A stretch of 13,915 bases of DNA, from contig DASQ01000065.1 of assembly GCA_002503885.1 (NCBI GenBank), forward strand, positions 546-14,460. Reading direction: 5' to 3'. A program made the position numbers and the translations under genes. Shown piece after piece: positions 7,051-13,602 of this stretch (the first letter of the stretch is position 1; the number at the start of each line of letters is the position of its first letter). The notes under the pieces were generated by a model, which saw nothing but the letters and a program-made list of their open reading frames with translations, was not told the origin of the DNA and did not search any database. Origin of the DNA: Methanoculleus marisnigri. GTDB lineage: Archaea; Halobacteriota; Methanomicrobia; Methanomicrobiales; Methanoculleaceae.

Positions 7051-8140
7051 AGTTGGATGCCCTGAGGAGGACCTCTTCTCCTTCCTCCTGTCGAGATGGC
7101 AGGAGGATCTCGGGTACCGCAATATTTTAAGTTCGATGTGCACGCCGCCCCATCCGGTCGCGGCCCGGGCGCATGCGATGTTCCTTGAGACCAACCTCGG
7201 CGACCCCGGGCTCTTCCCCGGGACGGCCGCGCTTGAGGAGCTCCTCGTCGAGAGGCTGGGTGCGCTGATGCACCATCCGAAAGCCGGGGGGTATGCAACA
7301 AGCGGGGGAACCGAGTCTAACATCCAGGCGCTCCGGATTGCAAAGAAACTGAGACCGACAACCTCCCCGAACGTGGTCGTCCCGGCGTCGAGCCACTTCT
7401 CGTTCCAGAAGGCCTGCGACATCCTGGGCCTCGAGATGCGGGCGGCACCGCTCGACGCCCGGTTCCGGATGGACACGGAGGCCCTCGACGGTCTCGTCGA
7501 CAGGAACACCGTCTGCCTCGTCGGCATCGTCGGGACAACGGAGTACGGGATGGTCGACCCCATTGCCGCTCTCTCCGACGTTGCCGAGGACAGGGACACC
7601 TTCCTTCACGTCGACGCTGCGTTCGGCGGCATGGTGGTCCCGTTCCTTGACCGGCCGGTCCCGTTCGACTTCCGCCTCCCCGGTGTCGCATCCATCTCTG
7701 TGGACCCCCACAAGATGGGGATGAGCACCATCCCGGCAGGCTGCCTCCTGACCCGGGACCCGTCGTGCTTCTCGCACCTCAACGTCGAGACTCCGTACCT
7801 GACGGTGAAGCGGGAGTGCACCCTCGCCGGCACCCGCCCGGGCGCATCGGTGGCCGCTGCCTTTGCGGTCCTCGAATACCTGGGGATGGACGGCATGCGG
7901 GCGGTGGTTGCCGGGTGCATGGAGAACACTCGAAGGCTGATCGAGGGGATGGAGACGCTCGGGTACCCGAGAGCGGTGACACCGGACGTCAACGTGGCGA
8001 CGTTCTCCTGTGTTCGCGTACCTGCCGGCTGGCGGGTCTCGACGACCCGGAACGGACATATGCGGATCGTCTGCATGCCTCACGTCACCCGCGACGTGAT
8101 CGAGGCATTTCTCAAAGATATGAGTGATACGAATGCTTGA
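7043..8140 (+). CDS. mfnA: MfnA: L-tyrosine/L-aspartate decarboxylase
   Basis: 365 aa, the normal family length. This PLP-dependent group II decarboxylase makes tyramine from tyrosine for methanofuran, the C1 carrier of CO2 reduction. Some archaeal members instead, or also, decarboxylate aspartate to beta-alanine for coenzyme A; the sequence alone does not decide between them. Visible family motifs are SSMCTPPHPVAARAHAMFLE, TNLGDPGLFPGT, GGYATSGGTESNIQALR, HVDAAFGG, and the PLP lysine Lys224 in SVDPHKMGMSTIPAG. I chose the ATG at 7043, which overlaps the ppsA stop by 8 bp and gives the N-terminus MREVGCPEEDLFSFL; the frame is open back to 7025. Its own end overlaps hpt by 8 bp, so translation of the three genes is probably coupled. 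Confidence 0.93.
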   Translation: MREVGCPEEDLFSFLLSRWQEDLGYRNILSSMCTPPHPVAARAHAMFLETNLGDPGLFPGTAALEELLVERLGALMHHPKAGGYATSGGTESNIQALRIAKKLRPTTSPNVVVPASSHFSFQKACDILGLEMRAAPLDARFRMDTEALDGLVDRNTVCLVGIVGTTEYGMVDPIAALSDVAEDRDTFLHVDAAFGGMVVPFLDRPVPFDFRLPGVASISVDPHKMGMSTIPAGCLLTRDPSCFSHLNVETPYLTVKRECTLAGTRPGASVAAAFAVLEYLGMDGMRAVVAGCMENTRRLIEGMETLGYPRAVTPDVNVATFSCVRVPAGWRVSTTRNGHMRIVCMPHVTRDVIEAFLKDMSDTNA

Positions 8141-8684
8141 ACGTCTGATACATTCTCTGGAGACCTCCCCGGTCATGAAGCGGGGAGAGTACAACTACTT
8201 TATCAACCCGATCACCGACGGGGTGCCGCTCCTTGAGCCCGCGGTCCTCCGCGAGATCGGGTGCGCCATGGTGCGGTGCCTCGACCTCGAAGGCGTCGAC
8301 AAGATCGTCGTCTGCGAGGCGATGGGCATCCACATCGGTGTCGCGCTCTCGATGATGACCGACATCCCGCTGGTAGTCGTCAGGAAGCGCTCCTACGACC
8401 TCCCCGGCGAGGTCGCGGTGCACCAGACCACGGGCTACTCGAAGGGAGAACTCTACCTGAACGGCATCGTTGCGGGCGACCGGGTCGTGATCATCGACGA
8501 CGTCTGCAGCACCGGGGGGACGCTCCGCGCTCTCATCAGCGCTATCGAGCAGGTGGGCGCCGAGATTGCCGACATCTGCGTGGTCATCGGCCGGGGCGAC
8601 GCGGATATCTGCCGCCCCCTCAAGACCCTGGTCAAGATCGAGGTCTCCGAGACGCAGGTGCGTGTCGTTGATACCTGTCTCTGA
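8133..8684 (+). CDS. hpt: Hypoxanthine/guanine phosphoribosyltransferase, archaeal type
   Basis: 183 aa. It transfers ribose 5-phosphate from PRPP to hypoxanthine or guanine in purine salvage. The PRPP-binding loop VVIIDDVCSTGGTLRALI is the type I phosphoribosyltransferase signature. The N-terminal SLETSPVMKRGEYNYFINPITDG and the VVCEAMGIHIGVALS and VVVRKRSYDLPGEV segments are those of archaeal Hpt, which is close to adenine PRTases in fold. The ATG at 8133 is chosen because it overlaps the mfnA stop in an ATGCTTGA arrangement, has GAGTGAT upstream, and gives the usual MLERLI start; a GTG at 8124 in frame is less likely. The hpt 3' end overlaps the start of dph2 by about 17 bp. Confidence 0.93.
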   Translation: MLERLIHSLETSPVMKRGEYNYFINPITDGVPLLEPAVLREIGCAMVRCLDLEGVDKIVVCEAMGIHIGVALSMMTDIPLVVVRKRSYDLPGEVAVHQTTGYSKGELYLNGIVAGDRVVIIDDVCSTGGTLRALISAIEQVGAEIADICVVIGRGDADICRPLKTLVKIEVSETQVRVVDTCL

Positions 8685-9615
8685 TCTTATCGGGAGGCTC
8701 CGCGAGCGCGGGGCCCGGAGCGTCGCCCTCCAGTTCCCTGCCGGGCTTGCGCGGCAGGCTCCGGGGACGGCCGCTGCCCTCCGCCGCGAGGGTTTCGATG
8801 TGATCGTCAGCGGCGACCCCTGCTACGGCGCCTGCGACCTCGCGCTCGATGCCCTCGCATACGCCGACGTCCTGGTCCACTTCGGCCACGCGCCGGTCGA
8901 GGAGCGGCCGGACGTACTCTACGAGCCCGTCCGCTTCGACTTCGACGTGGGCGTGCTCGAGAACGTTCTGCCGCTGCTGGCGGGTCGCCGCATCGGCCTC
9001 GTCACCACGGTCCAGCACGTTCACCTGATCGATGCGATGACGGCGTTCCTCCGTGAGCACGGCATCGAGGCACTCGCCGCTCCCGGCGACGGTCGCGCAC
9101 CGCTCGTCGGGCAGGTGCTCGGGTGCAACTTCACCGCAGCACGGGCGACGGGAGCCGACGAGATCCTCTTCGTCGGGACCGGGGTCTTCCACCCGGTCGG
9201 CATCCAGCTCGCCACCGGGGCGCGGGTGGTGGCGCTCGACCCGTTCACGGGCGAGGTGCAGGAGGTGGACGCCTCCCGCCTGGTCCGCCGCCGCGCCGCG
9301 GTGATGGAGAAGGCCCGGGATGCCGCAAGTTTCGGCATCATCGTCAGCACAAAGAGCGGGCAGCAGCGGATGAGCCTTGCCCGGCGGCTCGTCGCCCTCT
9401 CGGATCGGGCCTTCCTCGTCGCGATGCGCGAGGTCTCGCCTGCTGAGATGCTCGACCTCGGGTTTGGCGCCTACGTGAACACCGCCTGCCCCCGGCTCGC
9501 CTACGACGACCAGGTCCGGTTCCCCGTCCCGGTGCTGACGCCGCCGGAGTTCGAGATCCTCTGCGGGGCCCGTGCCTGGGACGACTACGCAATCGACGAG
9601 TACCTCTCCCCATGA
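8668..9615 (+). CDS. dph2: Dph2, 2-(3-amino-3-carboxypropyl)histidine synthase (diphthamide step 1)
   Basis: 315 aa from the chosen start. Archaeal Dph2 is a homodimeric non-classical radical-SAM enzyme that moves the 3-amino-3-carboxypropyl group of SAM to a histidine of translation factor aEF2. The three widely spaced Cys that hold the [4Fe-4S] cluster are visible: Cys56 in DPCYGACDLA, Cys153 in GQVLGCNFTAA and Cys274 in NTACPRLAYDD. These also correspond to the three repeated sub-domains. No ATG exists near the homologous start. A TTG at 8668 (MIPVSDLIGRLRERG) has AGGTG 7 nt upstream and is my choice; a GTG at 8662 is the alternative. The frame is open back to 8566, but that part is read over hpt in another frame. 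The stop overlaps the next gene's ATG by 4 bp (ATGA). Confidence 0.93.
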   Translation: MIPVSDLIGRLRERGARSVALQFPAGLARQAPGTAAALRREGFDVIVSGDPCYGACDLALDALAYADVLVHFGHAPVEERPDVLYEPVRFDFDVGVLENVLPLLAGRRIGLVTTVQHVHLIDAMTAFLREHGIEALAAPGDGRAPLVGQVLGCNFTAARATGADEILFVGTGVFHPVGIQLATGARVVALDPFTGEVQEVDASRLVRRRAAVMEKARDAASFGIIVSTKSGQQRMSLARRLVALSDRAFLVAMREVSPAEMLDLGFGAYVNTACPRLAYDDQVRFPVPVLTPPEFEILCGARAWDDYAIDEYLSP

Positions 9616-10223
9616 ATCTTCGACAGCTTGAGATGCGGCTGGAACGCCTGGAGGGTTATGAGCGGCCGATAGCGCGCCTCGAGCAGTACCAGACCCCGGC
9701 GCCGGTGGCGGCCCGCCTCCTCCACCATGCCGCCATGCAGGGGGCGATCGAGGGGCGGCGGGTCTGCGACCTCGGGTGCGGGACGGGGATCCTCGCCTGC
9801 GGCGCCGCCCTCCTCGGCGCCTCCACCGTGACCGGTCTGGATATCGACCCGGCCGCCATCAGCGTTGCCCGGCGGAATGCAGAGATGCTCGGTGTCTCCG
9901 TCGATTTCATCGTCGCCGATATCCGGAGCCCCGATGTCGACCGGGCGGGCCTGGCCTGCGACACCGTCGTGATGAACCCCCCGTTCGGGGCGCAGAAGGC
10001 GCACGCCGACCGGCCGTTCATCGACCGGGCGCTCGAACTCGCGGCCGAGGTCTACGGCATCTTCAACGAGGGCTCAGCCCCGTTCGTGGCCACCTATACC
10101 GAAGGCCGGGCGACGGTCGAGGAGGTGATCCGGTGCGCGTTCCTGCTCCGGAAGACGTTTGCCCACCACCGCAAAGAACGAGTGGATATCACGGTGGAAG
10201 TCATACGGTTAAGACGGATCTGA
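9612..10223 (+). CDS. METTL5-like SAM-dependent RNA m6A methyltransferase
   Basis: 203 aa. It is a class I Rossmann methyltransferase with SAM motif I VCDLGCGTGIL (Asp53-Gly59), acidic motif II GLDIDP, and NPPF at 122-125, the catalytic tetrapeptide of adenine-N6 methyltransferases. The preceding LEQYQTPAPVAARLL segment is typical of the METTL5 group. The eukaryotic member, METTL5 with TRMT112, modifies a single adenosine of 18S rRNA; by analogy the archaeal protein probably modifies 16S rRNA, but that is inference. The ATG overlaps the dph2 stop (ATGA), so translational coupling with a second translation-related gene is likely. It has no ribosome binding site of its own. Confidence 0.88.
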   Translation: MNLRQLEMRLERLEGYERPIARLEQYQTPAPVAARLLHHAAMQGAIEGRRVCDLGCGTGILACGAALLGASTVTGLDIDPAAISVARRNAEMLGVSVDFIVADIRSPDVDRAGLACDTVVMNPPFGAQKAHADRPFIDRALELAAEVYGIFNEGSAPFVATYTEGRATVEEVIRCAFLLRKTFAHHRKERVDITVEVIRLRRI

Positions 10224-10228
10224 CATGC

Positions 10229-11398
10229 GTGACTGCTGATACAAAATCGGTTTGGGGGCTCTCTGCGGCCCACCTGGTGACCGACCTCTACTCTCCGGTC
10301 CTCCCTGCAATCCTGCCCCTCCTCATCGCGGAGCAGGGCTACTCGTTCTTCCTTGCAGGACTGATCGTCACGGTCTACAACCTCACGTCGTCGTTCGTGC
10401 AGCCGCTCGTCGGCTGGCTCTTCGATACGAAGGGGTTCGCCGTCCACATCAGCACGAGCGTCCTTATCAGCGCGATATTCATCTCCGTGATCGGCCTCCT
10501 GGACAACTACTACGTCTTACTCGCATCCGTCGCCGTCGCGGCGCTGGGGCACGCCTTCTTCCACCCGAGTGCGCTCGGGACCGTCAGCCGCCTGACACAG
10601 GATGCAAGCCGGGGCCGGATCACCTCCTACTTCGTCATCGGCGGCAACCTGGGCTACGCGATCGGTCCGATCTGCGCGGGTGTCGCGGTCGGCCTCATGG
10701 GTCTTCCAGGCCTCGTCATCCTGGTCATCCCCGGCATCGCGATGGCGGCGGTGCTCCGGCGTATCCTGCCCGCCCCCGAGCGCCTTAAGGTTCCGGCAGC
10801 ACCCGCCCGGAAGGAGCGGCCCGCGTACCGGGCGATCGCCCTCCTGGTCGTAGCCTCGGGCCTCCGGGCATGGGCGATATTCGGCTCGGTCGCTTATCTC
10901 CCCACCATGCTCACCCTGCGGGGCATCGACCTCGTGACCGCGAACGTGCTGGTCTCGGGCATGCTCATCGCCGGGGTCGTGGGGCAGCTCGTCGGCGGTA
11001 TGCTCTCCGACCGCTATGGCCGCAAAGAATACACGATCATCGGGCTTGTTACTGCCATCCCGCCGTTCATCATCTTCCTTACAACCGGTGGTATTCTCTC
11101 GCTGGCCGCGCTGATGGTCTTTGGGTTCATCCTCTGGTCGACCTTCGCCGTCACCGTCGCCATGGCCCACGAGATGGCCCCGGGGAACGTCGGGCTCGTC
11201 TCCGGCCTGATGCTCGGGCTCGCGGTCGGCGTGGGCGGGATGGGGGTTGCGGCAACCGGGTGGGTCGCCGACCTGACGGCCTCGCTCTCGCTCGGTCTCA
11301 TGACGATCCCGCTCGCGATCGCCCTTGCCATCCCGCTCTTCCTCGCCGTCCCCTACCCCTGGAAGTCCCTCGTGCGGAGCCGGGTTTCCCGGGGATGA
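10229..11398 (+). CDS. MFS transporter (fosmidomycin-resistance/Fsr-like)
   Basis: 389 aa from a GTG at 10229. The hydrophobicity pattern fits 12 membrane helices with a central charged loop at ~190-205 (APERLKVPAAPARKERPAY). The N-terminal half carries TDLYSPVLPAILPLLIAEQGYS and FVQPLVGWLFD, and the middle has GHAFFHPSALG, which together resemble Fsr-type efflux proteins. The second half has the MFS motif A variant GGMLSDRYGRKEYT. The substrate is unknown; efflux of a small metabolite is inference. No ATG exists in frame near the start. GTG 10229 directly precedes TADTKSVWGLSAAHL, where the first helix begins, and lies 5 bp after the methyltransferase stop. It is the last gene of the plus-strand run. 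Confidence 0.88.
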   Translation: MTADTKSVWGLSAAHLVTDLYSPVLPAILPLLIAEQGYSFFLAGLIVTVYNLTSSFVQPLVGWLFDTKGFAVHISTSVLISAIFISVIGLLDNYYVLLASVAVAALGHAFFHPSALGTVSRLTQDASRGRITSYFVIGGNLGYAIGPICAGVAVGLMGLPGLVILVIPGIAMAAVLRRILPAPERLKVPAAPARKERPAYRAIALLVVASGLRAWAIFGSVAYLPTMLTLRGIDLVTANVLVSGMLIAGVVGQLVGGMLSDRYGRKEYTIIGLVTAIPPFIIFLTTGGILSLAALMVFGFILWSTFAVTVAMAHEMAPGNVGLVSGLMLGLAVGVGGMGVAATGWVADLTASLSLGLMTIPLAIALAIPLFLAVPYPWKSLVRSRVSRG

Positions 11399-11412
11399 TC
11401 CTGCCCCATCCC

Positions 11413-11420
11413 CTTAAGTA
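11413..11420 (+). promoter_or_regulatory. TATA box of the ABC1 kinase gene
   Basis: CTTAAGTA preceded by a C-rich run, centred about 27 bp before the ATG at 11444. With normal archaeal spacing, transcription would begin at or within a few bases of the ATG. No GGTGA-like site lies in the 12 bp before the start, so a leaderless mRNA is likely. Confidence 0.5.
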
Positions 11421-11443
11421 CCGGGAGTGCAGATTCATCCCCG

Positions 11444-13093
11444 ATGGTCACCCGGTTCCAGCGCTACCGGCAGATCGCGGATGTGCTGGTCAAGTACGGT
11501 TTTGGGATCCTCGTCGAAGAGGTCATTCCCGGTGGCGAGCGGCTCAGGGGGTTCCGGAAACCCCCTGAAGAGAAGCGATCGGTCTACGAACGTATCCGGC
11601 TTGCCATCGAGGAGCTGGGGCCTACCTACGTAAAGTTCGGCCAGATCATGAGCACCCGCCGGGAGCTCCTTCCGCCCGAGCTGATCGTGGAACTGCAGAT
11701 GCTGCAGGACCGGGTTGCGCCTGTCCCGTTTAGGGATATCCGGCCGGTGATCAAGAAGTATTGCCCGAACCTCGAGGACTGTTTCGATATCATCGAAGAG
11801 GAGCCGGTCGCAGCGGCCTCCCTCTCGCAGGTGCATCGCGCGGTGACGAAAGAAGGCCGCATCATCGCCCTCAAGGTGCAGCGCCCGGGAATCGTCGACC
11901 TGATCGAGACCGACCTCCTGATCCTGCAGTCGCTCGTGACACGAATGGATTCGATCTTCCCGGACCTGCGGGTATACAACCTGCGGGGGATGGTGGACGA
12001 GTTCTCGGCCCAGATCCGGCGCGAACTGGACTTCACCCAGGACGGGATGAACGCGGAGCGCCTCGCACGGAATATGCACGACGTCCCGTGCGTGAAGATC
12101 CCCCGCATCTACTGGCAGATCTCCGGCCCCTGTCTGCTTGCCATGGACTATGTCGAGGGGGTGCGGATCGACGATGTGGAGGCGATCCGGGCTCTTGGTC
12201 TCTTTCCGGAAGAGGTCGCCGACATCGGTTTTTCCGCCTATGTCCAGCAGACCTTCGTCGACGGGTTCTTTCACGGCGACCCCCACCCGGGCAACCTCCT
12301 GGTGACGGATCAGGGCGAGATCGCCTTTCTCGACTACGGCATCGTCGGCGTCCTCCGCCCGGAGAGGCGCCGCGTCTTTGTCGATCTTCTCCTCGCCATG
12401 ACCCGCACAGACGTCGCCGGCGTTATCACGGCACTCGGGAGGCTCGAGGTGCATATCAGCCCGGCGGACCTCGATGCCGTGAAGGATGATCTCTACCTGG
12501 TCCTGCTGGATTACCGGGAGATGAAACTCGAACGGGTGAACTTTGCGGTCGCGATCCGGGGCCTGACCGATACCCTTCGCCGGTATCACATCCGGGTCCC
12601 GTCTACCCTGATGCTGATGATGAAGGTGATCGTCATGGTGATGGACATCGGCACCCGGCTCGACCCGCAATTCAACTTCGATCAGCAGATCCGGCCCTAC
12701 CTGATAGAGATCGCCGCACAGCAGCGGTTATCCCCGGATAACGTGACGGGTGCGGTGCGGTCTCTCGTGAACGCCGCGGAGGGCCTGCTTGCCATCCCGG
12801 GCAACGTAAACGAGACCTTAAAGACCCTCTCGGAGGGGACGGTCACGATCGAGCTCGAAAACCGCGACCTCAACGAGATCGTCGACGTCATCGACCGGAC
12901 GAGCGACAAGATCATCGTCGGGCTGGTGGTCGCCGCCGTCGTCGTTGGCTCGTCGCTGATACTCCGGATAGCGGATCTCCCGGTCCCCGGATACGTCACG
13001 ATTCTCGCAACCGCGGGCTACGTGGTTGCGGTGATCGTCGGGTTCTATGCAGTCTACAGCGCCCTCAGGTATAGCCGTGGGTTGAGGAGGTGA
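11444..13093 (+). CDS. ABC1/UbiB (ADCK) family atypical kinase-like protein, membrane anchored
   Basis: 549 aa, the normal length for the prokaryotic family. The protein-kinase-like fold has the family-specific N-terminal KxGQ motif (KFGQ at 64-67), the alanine-rich nucleotide loop AAAS at 123-126 replacing the glycine loop, Lys144 (ALKVQRPG), the ELDF segment at ~195, catalytic HGDPHPGN at 277-284 and the metal-binding DYG at 297-299. Two C-terminal membrane helices lie at about 494-515 and 520-545, so the domain sits at the membrane. Bacterial and mitochondrial members support ubiquinone synthesis by lipid-linked ATPase activity; methanogens lack ubiquinone, so the archaeal partner may be an isoprenoid lipid or methanophenazine-like compound, which is inference. 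It has its own promoter and is separated by 45 bp from the upstream run. Confidence 0.93.
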   Translation: MVTRFQRYRQIADVLVKYGFGILVEEVIPGGERLRGFRKPPEEKRSVYERIRLAIEELGPTYVKFGQIMSTRRELLPPELIVELQMLQDRVAPVPFRDIRPVIKKYCPNLEDCFDIIEEEPVAAASLSQVHRAVTKEGRIIALKVQRPGIVDLIETDLLILQSLVTRMDSIFPDLRVYNLRGMVDEFSAQIRRELDFTQDGMNAERLARNMHDVPCVKIPRIYWQISGPCLLAMDYVEGVRIDDVEAIRALGLFPEEVADIGFSAYVQQTFVDGFFHGDPHPGNLLVTDQGEIAFLDYGIVGVLRPERRRVFVDLLLAMTRTDVAGVITALGRLEVHISPADLDAVKDDLYLVLLDYREMKLERVNFAVAIRGLTDTLRRYHIRVPSTLMLMMKVIVMVMDIGTRLDPQFNFDQQIRPYLIEIAAQQRLSPDNVTGAVRSLVNAAEGLLAIPGNVNETLKTLSEGTVTIELENRDLNEIVDVIDRTSDKIIVGLVVAAVVVGSSLILRIADLPVPGYVTILATAGYVVAVIVGFYAVYSALRYSRGLRR

Positions 13094-13097
13094 ACGA

Positions 13098-13189
13098 CGC
13101 TCCATCAGGAGCGGAGTTCGAGCACCGTAAGGTGCGAGTAACGACGGGCGGTGGCCGGCCCTCTCCCGGGAGCCGGGAGGACAACCGTC
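13098..13189 (+). repeat. Structured intergenic element with consecutive hairpins
   Basis: Starting 5 bp after the ABC1 stop are CGCTCC-ATCA-GGAGCG (13098-13113), GCACC-GTAA-GGTGC with a GNRA-type loop (13122-13135) and TCCCGG-GAG-CCGGGA (13164-13178). The third is enclosed by an outer GACGG/CCGTC stem (13143-13147 with 13185-13189). All stems are perfect. The GNRA loop is on the plus strand. It could be a 3'-UTR structure, a small RNA or a dispersed repeat; it is not a standard T-tract terminator for ABC1. Confidence 0.5.
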
Positions 13190-13190
13190 A

Positions 13191-13195
13191 AAAAA
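13191..13195 (-). terminator. T-tract after the FTR-like gene
   Basis: On the minus strand CTTCTTTTTTGACGG directly follows the stop codon at 13200, with six T ending beside the GACGG/CCGTC stem. This is a likely archaeal termination signal for the FTR-like gene. Confidence 0.5.
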
Positions 13196-13199
13196 GAAG

Positions 13200-13478
13200 T
13201 TATTCGGGTTTCTTGAAGAACAGCCTGCAGTGGCAGGTATCCTGCTCCTCGATCTCTTTCTCGTGGTAGATGCAGGGGCAGACGATGATCCGGTCTTTCT
13301 CGGGATCCCCGCTCCGGAGCCTGCAGGGGCAGTATGCCTCGCCGAACCGTTCTTTGTTCCGGGCGAGCCCGCGGAGGATGGTCGAGAGCTGTTTCTCGTC
13401 GACGTTTAAGATGTAGCCCTTCTCCTTCGCGTACGCCTTTGCCCCGGTACGTGCCTCTTCGATCCCTTCTTCGGTCAT
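13200..13478 (-). CDS. Ferredoxin:thioredoxin reductase catalytic-subunit-like protein
   Basis: 92 aa. It has the three paired-cysteine motifs of the FTR catalytic chain in order: CPC (AYCPCRLRSGD), CPC (IIVCPCIYHEKE) and CHC (DTCHCRLFF). In plant and cyanobacterial FTR these bind a [4Fe-4S] cluster next to a redox-active disulfide that is reduced by ferredoxin. Methanogen homologues act without the variable subunit and pass electrons to thioredoxin- or glutaredoxin-like partners. The start at 13478 (MTEEGIEEARTGAKAYAKEKG) is preceded by AGGAG 9 nt upstream and matches the family N-terminus; the longer frame to 13541 is IS-derived. No variable subunit, thioredoxin or rubredoxin lies in the window. 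The gene is convergent with ABC1. Its upstream region is now the end of an IS200/IS605 element, so its promoter may have changed. Confidence 0.9.
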   Translation of the reverse strand: MTEEGIEEARTGAKAYAKEKGYILNVDEKQLSTILRGLARNKERFGEAYCPCRLRSGDPEKDRIIVCPCIYHEKEIEEQDTCHCRLFFKKPE

Positions 13479-13488
13479 GATAAAACTC

Positions 13489-13602
13489 CTATCGTGTGGT
13501 TCCCTGGCTGCTGTAGAGCCACCTACAGGTATCGAGCGCACCGTTCAGCCGTGTCTCAGTGGTTGCATCGGGATACGCCCGGTACTTGTAGGAAACGATC
13601 AT
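13489..13602 (-). pseudogene. TnpB N-terminal remnant (IS200/IS605 RNA-guided nuclease family)
   Basis: 37 codons then TAG. The residues VSYKYRAYP, then TRLNGALDTCRWLY, match the conserved first segment of TnpB/OrfB proteins (YKFRIYP...L...CRHLYN). After CRWLYSS the reading ends within seven residues, where a full TnpB continues for over 300 more residues with a RuvC-like DED site and a zinc finger. The remnant cannot be a nuclease. Its ATG directly abuts the tnpA stop (TAAATG). Confidence 0.75.

Noticed and set aside
4723..7599. A 958-codon open frame on the minus strand, antisense to ppsA and mfnA
   Set aside because: It mirrors the codon pattern of the high-GC ppsA gene, shows no domain, and is rich in Asp, Gly, Arg and Val as expected for an antisense shadow.
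13098..13195. Intrinsic bacterial-type terminator for ABC1
   Set aside because: The hairpins are followed by an A tract, not a T tract, on the plus strand; the T tract belongs to the opposite strand.
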